From: Nitrososphaerota archaeon
GTDB lineage: Archaea > Thermoproteota > Nitrososphaeria > Nitrososphaerales > Nitrosopumilaceae
Length of the DNA stretch: 9,079 nt
Direction: 5' to 3'
Assembly (NCBI GenBank): GCA_016200035.1
Contig: JACQFM010000175.1
Coordinates: 1 to 9,079 of the forward strand
Of the stretch, positions 5,530-9,079 are shown one piece after another. Below the pieces are notes generated by a model. That model had not been told where the DNA came from. It worked only from the letters and a program-made list of their open reading frames with translations, and ran no database searches. Numbering within the stretch: position 1 is the first letter of the stretch; each line of letters starts with the position of its first letter. The position numbers and the translations under genes are program-made.

Positions 5530-6624
5530 ATGGAACAAAGAATTGTCTTCCATATCGATTTTGATTATTTTTACGCGCAGTGTGAAGAGATAAGAAATCC
5601 CGAATTAAAATCAAAACCTGTGGCTGTCTGCGTTTTTTCCGACCGTGGAGGTGACAGCGGAGCCATTGCTACAGCAAACTATGTAGCGAGAAAATACGGC
5701 GTTAAATCTGGCATGCCAATTAAATTTGCCAAAAAGAAACTAGAGGTGGTCCCAGAGGCAGTCTTTTTGCCTACTGACTTTGATTATTATTCAGACCTAT
5801 CACAAAAAGCAATGGAGGCAATAAAGCAATATGCTGACATTTTTGAATATGTGGGAAAAGATGAGGCCTACATAGATGTCTCAAAAAGATGCAATGGAAA
5901 TTTTCAAGGCGCAGGTCATATTGCACAGCAATTGAAAAATACAGTGCGCGATGTTGTGAAGATGACCTGTACAATAGGTGTGTCATCTAACAAGCTTGTA
6001 GCAAAAATTGCGTCTGATTTTAAAAAACCAGATGGGTTAACCATTGTTCCTCCAGAGAAAATTGAGTCCTTTTTGGATCCGTTACCAATTAGATCCATAC
6101 CGGGCATAGGAAAAAAAACCGAGCAAAAATTCTTAGAGAAGGGACTTGAAACCATATCGCAGCTAAAAAGACTAGATGTTTTTTCCCTAAATAGTGATTT
6201 TGGACGCAAGATAGGAACTTACATTTACAATGCTGCAAGGGGGATAGATGATGAGCCGGTCTCTGAACGACAAGAGGCCACGCAGTATAGTCGCATTACT
6301 ACGCTAAAGCAGGATTCAAAGGATTATGACTTTTTGGCAAAGGACCTTGAGAGACTATGTGAGGATGTACATGAGACTATTCTTGAAGACAAGATAGTTT
6401 TCAGGTCAGTTGGCATACAGTTTGTCCAATCTGATCTTTCAAATAAGACCAGATCTAAGACTCTCAAGAACTCGACCTCTAGTCTTGAAGAACTTAAAAA
6501 GACAGCATTTCAGCTTCTACGAGAGTCTTTAGAAGATCAAAAGATGCTAGTACGTAGGATAGGAGTCAAAGTCTCTGAGCTGTCCGAATTTTCAGGTCAG
6601 GATAACATCACTAGATATTTCTAA
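5530..6624 (+). CDS. dinB: Y-family DNA polymerase IV (translesion)
   Basis: A 364-residue DinB/Dpo4-type polymerase that copies past damaged template bases. Palm and fingers: HIDFDYFYAQCEE (8-20) holds metal ligand D10 and steric gate Y15; VFSDRGGDSGAIATANYVAR (35-54) is the nucleotide-binding block; the second acidic pair is D111-E112 in GKDEAYID, where most relatives have S-I-D-E-A; TIGVSSNKLVAKIASD (148-163) follows. Thumb: helix-hairpin-helix SIPGIGKKTEQKF (189-201). The little finger spans about 245-350 with the end motif RRIGVKVSE. The last eight residues, QDNITRYF (357-364), form a consensus PCNA-interacting motif (Q-x-x-I-x-x-Y-F). All catalytic residues are present and the length is normal. 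It ends tail to tail with the HExxH gene, sharing CTAA. Confidence 0.96.
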   Translation: MEQRIVFHIDFDYFYAQCEEIRNPELKSKPVAVCVFSDRGGDSGAIATANYVARKYGVKSGMPIKFAKKKLEVVPEAVFLPTDFDYYSDLSQKAMEAIKQYADIFEYVGKDEAYIDVSKRCNGNFQGAGHIAQQLKNTVRDVVKMTCTIGVSSNKLVAKIASDFKKPDGLTIVPPEKIESFLDPLPIRSIPGIGKKTEQKFLEKGLETISQLKRLDVFSLNSDFGRKIGTYIYNAARGIDDEPVSERQEATQYSRITTLKQDSKDYDFLAKDLERLCEDVHETILEDKIVFRSVGIQFVQSDLSNKTRSKTLKNSTSSLEELKKTAFQLLRESLEDQKMLVRRIGVKVSELSEFSGQDNITRYF

Positions 6625-7100
6625 GAATTTACTCCCACGCGGGTTGCTAGTCTTTTATGCTCTTCTGGTGTAATCCACCCCACCTGTAGATAGTCTAGAA
6701 TTTCTTTATCACTCATCCCAAGGTGCTTTGCTTCACTTACAGCTATTTTATACGCTTCAATCTCTGTTGGCCTGTCCACATATGAATATGATTTATCGTA
6801 TAGGTCAAGACCTGCTCTTTGTTGTCTTACGTGTACAAGTTCGTGAACAATATCAAGATACAAAATTCTTGAATTTGATTTTTGCAGATGTTCAAGTCCA
6901 ACAACGATAGAACCGTCTTCATTTTTTACGTACATATAATGATCTTTTTCTTCCACTATAACATTTATCTTCGAAAATACTAGATCAAGTTCTTTTCTTG
7001 TCTTAAAGATCTTTTTTATTATTTCAGTTTGTCTTAATCCGTCAAATATCTCACTGATAGCATAGGTTCCAGGTTTGACATCTCTATTTATTTTGATCAT
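6621..7100 (-). CDS. HExxH zinc metallopeptidase-like protein
   Basis: A 159-residue soluble protein counted from the ATG at 7100; the frame also allows a TTG at 7115 (five residues more), which is less likely. The core is YLDIVHELVHVRQQRAGLDL (81-100) with the zinc-protease motif H86-E-L-V-H90. Next comes DRPTEIEAYKIA (109-120), where E113 or E115 probably supplies the third zinc ligand, an arrangement seen in small cytosolic gluzincin-like domains. There is no signal peptide or membrane helix. The substrate is unknown, and enzymatic activity is inferred from the motif alone. The gene overlaps the end of the upstream archaeosortase gene by 17 bp and has no promoter of its own, so it must be cotranscribed with it. 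Confidence 0.82.
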   Translation of the reverse strand: MIKINRDVKPGTYAISEIFDGLRQTEIIKKIFKTRKELDLVFSKINVIVEEKDHYMYVKNEDGSIVVGLEHLQKSNSRILYLDIVHELVHVRQQRAGLDLYDKSYSYVDRPTEIEAYKIAVSEAKHLGMSDKEILDYLQVGWITPEEHKRLATRVGVNS

Positions 7101-8028
7101 GTTCTTTTTGTGCAATTTCTAGTCTCTTTATCCGCTTTGTCTCCACATACGTTACAACAAGTAAGAAAATAAAGAGCCAAGGCAAAAACATTATCTCGCC
7201 TGCAACAGAATGAAATGATTCAAACTCCTTTACATTTGTGGAGACCTTGAGAGCAAATAATGACAGAGAAAATATTCTAATCATATTCACTCCAATGGTT
7301 CCCACTATTCCCAAACCAAAGTACACTACTTTTCTTCTACGAGGAATGTTCATCTTAAACAGAAAAGCCATCATTACAAGTGAGTATATTATGACACTAT
7401 GTACCCCAGCCGATGGCCAGAATACCTGTAAAGCAAAGGGGCCATGATCACCGCTAAGAAACATCATGTTATCTCTTGCAACAGCTGTACCTAGATCAAA
7501 AGTAGTTATCAGCCAAGCATTTGTCTTGATAAGATAGGGAACCACATATTGTAATGGTCCAAGTGTATCATAGGGAAAGAAAGCATCAAGCGATAAGATA
7601 ACTGCGCTTCCTGCAATAAATATAGGCCCAGCAGGTGAGATTCGAATCCATTTTTTCCCAAACAATATACTCATAGAAGCAATAAGAAAAATTGCTAATA
7701 CCACAAAATCCAACATCCAAGTCCACGAAAAAACTAACTGAACATGATAATGGCTAGCTTGTGATATGATATAATCACGCAGTCCATACTCCAAGCTAAC
7801 AAGATATGCTATGGTAAGTGCGGCAAGAGGAATTACAGCAAGCAGCCTTTTCTTTGGGACGTTAAGCTTCAAGCCGACAAGTTCTGCCACAATGAATGCC
7901 AAAGCAAAAAGAAATCCACCCCTGCCTTGGTTCCAACTAAGACTAAATGAATCTGGAAAGGCCGCAAGTGCAAATAATATGGGACTTGATATTAGCAATA
8001 TTATAAAGATCGTATCCCTTTGTTCCAT
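7084..8028 (-). CDS. Exosortase/archaeosortase-family membrane protein (thaumarchaeosortase-like)
   Basis: A 314-residue polytopic membrane protein with about eight hydrophobic segments and a basic, cytosolic C-terminal tail. The archaeosortase/exosortase core is visible: QVFWPSAGVHSVIIYS (201-216), aligned with the family's A-C-S-G-x-x-S motif; VNMIRIFSL (247-255) with the conserved N-x-x-R (R251); and FHSVAGEIMF (272-281) with the catalytic His (H273). Family members cut C-terminal sorting signals of surface proteins and transfer them to a lipid or other acceptor; in thaumarchaea the proposed signal is PEFG-CTERM. The Cys nucleophile position is Ser206 (TCG), read clearly. A TATA box lies about 27 nt upstream of the ATG, in the 40-bp gap after the Nre gene. 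The 3' end overlaps the HExxH gene. No sorting-signal substrate is encoded in this window. Confidence 0.85.
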   Translation of the reverse strand: MEQRDTIFIILLISSPILFALAAFPDSFSLSWNQGRGGFLFALAFIVAELVGLKLNVPKKRLLAVIPLAALTIAYLVSLEYGLRDYIISQASHYHVQLVFSWTWMLDFVVLAIFLIASMSILFGKKWIRISPAGPIFIAGSAVILSLDAFFPYDTLGPLQYVVPYLIKTNAWLITTFDLGTAVARDNMMFLSGDHGPFALQVFWPSAGVHSVIIYSLVMMAFLFKMNIPRRRKVVYFGLGIVGTIGVNMIRIFSLSLFALKVSTNVKEFESFHSVAGEIMFLPWLFIFLLVVTYVETKRIKRLEIAQKEHDQNK

Positions 8029-8050
8029 TATCTGATCAGCTGTCTGCGGT

Positions 8051-8059
8051 TAATAAAAA
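8051..8059 (-). promoter_or_regulatory. TATA-like box of the archaeosortase gene
   Basis: The minus strand reads TTTTTATTA at -31 to -23 relative to the ATG at 8028. The spacing fits a leaderless start. It lies in the short gap after the Nre stop. Confidence 0.5.
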
Positions 8060-8068
8060 CTCTAGCAG

Positions 8069-9079
8069 TTAAAAAAAGTCAGAGATCGATTTTTGACTTC
8101 TTGCCTTGTACAGTTTGCTTTTAGCTTGCCATTCTTTTTTATCTATGCTTAATGGTTTGCATGCAAGATCAAGTGATTCATCAAAGCTTGATACAGTTTG
8201 TGGTTTTTGTTTCATAGCCATTCTAATTCCTTCTCTTACCTGCCACACACCTACTGGTACTGCATATTCTGGCCTTATCTCTCGTAGGACCAACGCACCA
8301 GCTTGTACCTTGTTTTTGAACAGGTATTCAGCCACGCCAAGCCTTGATGCAAAATGAGCGCCAGCGGTAGCCGGATAGTGATCAAGGCCTCTGGCATCTT
8401 CGAAATCTGAACCAAAGCCAATGTTCCCTTGGTTATCATACCAAGCTTCTTGCAGCTCAAACATCCATCTGCTTGGAAAAATAATAACAGAAAAAAAGTT
8501 TCCAATATGTGAATATGAAAAAACTAGGTAGCTGTCTATTAGATCAAATTCTATTATTTCTGAAACAAGAGATTTTGATATAATGTCATCAGTTGCAGTT
8601 ATCCCCCATCTAGTAGGGACGAGCTTTCTTTTCTTACCTAGCATTCCTATGCTAAAGCACTTTTGAATTCTGGAAATTTCTATACCACTATTGTAAAGTT
8701 TCATTACTGATTCTTGCGCCAGCAAATCTTTGTCGTAGAAGATTTTCTGTATGGTCCTGTCAGATGATGAGCTATAAAATTTTGCATTCTTTATCTGACC
8801 TATTGGTCCAAATGGAGGGCTTTCGCCATCGATTGTTGTAACAGGAATGGTTTGTTTTGTAAATTCGATATCTGAATCGATTGGCCTTGTAGACATTGCA
8901 ACCTCCTGTAAACTTTCGATGAATCTTCCTTGTGGGTCGGAAACTGACACGTTCTGTATTCCTCTTACAAGACTCAATCTGTAGTTCACAATTTCTTCAA
9001 GACTCTTTCCTATCCACTTTTCTGGCAAATCTAGAATTGTAGTGTCTCCATGAAGTGGAGGAAGCATTGGACCGACGGA
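8069..9079 (-). CDS. nreA: Nre-family DNA repair protein with C-terminal PCNA motif (5' end outside window)
   Basis: An archaeal Nre protein, a conserved repair factor that in Haloferax acts with PCNA in the response to mitomycin C damage. The frame is open to the right edge: the codons before the ATG at 9067 read S-V-G-P, continuing into MLPPLHGDT, which is a conserved internal block of Nre. That ATG is therefore not the start, and the N-terminal part is missing. Other family blocks: SLEEIVNYRLSLVRG (22-36 counted from that Met), SLQEVAMSTRPID, the GPIGQIKNAKF region, and the C-terminal HYPATAGAHFASRLGVAEYL and EIRPEYAVPVGVWQVREGIR. The extreme C-terminus QKSISDFF is a textbook PCNA-interacting motif (Q-x-x-I-x-x-F-F). 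Downstream lie the archaeosortase gene with its own TATA box and then the HExxH gene. Confidence 0.93.
   Translation of the reverse strand, partial: SVGPMLPPLHGDTTILDLPEKWIGKSLEEIVNYRLSLVRGIQNVSVSDPQGRFIESLQEVAMSTRPIDSDIEFTKQTIPVTTIDGESPPFGPIGQIKNAKFYSSSSDRTIQKIFYDKDLLAQESVMKLYNSGIEISRIQKCFSIGMLGKKRKLVPTRWGITATDDIISKSLVSEIIEFDLIDSYLVFSYSHIGNFFSVIIFPSRWMFELQEAWYDNQGNIGFGSDFEDARGLDHYPATAGAHFASRLGVAEYLFKNKVQAGALVLREIRPEYAVPVGVWQVREGIRMAMKQKPQTVSSFDESLDLACKPLSIDKKEWQAKSKLYKARSQKSISDFF
8071..8077 (-). terminator. Possible T-run terminator at the end of the Nre gene
   Basis: Seven consecutive T on the minus strand form the last Phe codons and run into the TAA of the Nre gene; a second T-rich stretch lies at 8051-8059. 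Archaeal RNA polymerase can stop at such runs without a hairpin. Because the first run is coding (it encodes the PCNA motif FF), the call is weak. Confidence 0.25.

Noticed and set aside
5916..6209. A 97-codon leftward open frame within dinB.
   Set aside because: It is opposite the conserved palm/thumb region of DinB and has no recognisable features or promoter.
7101..7115. Upstream TTG start for the HExxH gene, extending it by five residues.
   Set aside because: The ATG at 7100 gives a better start and a smaller overlap with the archaeosortase gene; TTG is a weak start, although it is not excluded.
9065..9067. ATG at 9067 as the true start of the Nre gene.
   Set aside because: The frame stays open to the window edge (S-V-G-P) and the methionine sits within a conserved internal Nre block, so the gene continues outside the window.
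1..9079. Presence of tRNA genes, CRISPR repeats, insertion sequences or a defence island.
   Set aside because: Gaps between genes are at most about 70 bp, with no cloverleaf-like sequence, no spaced repeats, no transposase or terminal inverted repeats, and no canonical defence genes.

Overview
This window is AT-rich, gene-dense archaeal chromosome and most likely belongs to an ammonia-oxidising thaumarchaeon (Nitrososphaerota, Nitrosopumilaceae/Nitrosotalea-like). The support is the combination of deoxyhypusine synthase, an Alba chromatin protein, a PAC2-family proteasome assembly protein, an Nre-family repair protein with a PCNA-binding tail and an exosortase/archaeosortase-family membrane protein. 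Promoters also look archaeal: TATA-like boxes centred about 24-27 nt before the start codon, which implies mostly leaderless mRNAs. No rRNA, tRNA, CRISPR array, insertion sequence or gene-free stretch over about 75 bp was found. The genus is a guess.

Layout. (1) 1-385 (+): 3' end of deoxyhypusine synthase (eIF5A modification). (2) 378-2496 (-): an apparent operon of a stand-alone Lrp/AsnC-type RAM-domain protein, a short and zinc-site-altered CysRS-like protein, and a GNAT acetyltransferase whose start overlaps the cysS stop (ATGA). (3) 2567-3525 (+): PAC2 protein ending in a HbYX-like Met-Tyr-Gly, coupled by ATGA to a small unknown protein. (4) 3558-4175 (+): LysE-type exporter. (5) 4172-4966 (-): unknown small acidic protein, then Alba, then a small membrane-anchored four-cysteine protein. 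(6) 5010-6624 (+): a HEPN-like helical protein and the Y-family DNA polymerase DinB. (7) 6621-9079 (-): Nre repair protein (5' end beyond the window), an archaeosortase-family protein with Ser in the catalytic Cys position, and an HExxH metallopeptidase-like protein that overlaps it.

Themes. Genome maintenance recurs: Alba, DinB and Nre, the last two both ending in a clean PCNA-interacting motif. Translation and protein fate are represented by deoxyhypusine synthase, the CysRS-like protein, the PAC2 protein and the HExxH protein. The most interesting unit is the RAM-CysRS-like-GNAT operon: its CysRS-like member lacks the C-terminal anticodon-recognition extension and has two of four classical zinc ligands replaced, and its GNAT may be tandem. 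This resembles the MshC/MshD enzyme pair of mycothiol biosynthesis, but it could equally be a divergent, genuine cysteinyl-tRNA synthetase. All three tail-to-tail gene pairs overlap at their stop codons, and two divergent promoters share nearly the same DNA, so the region is unusually compact.
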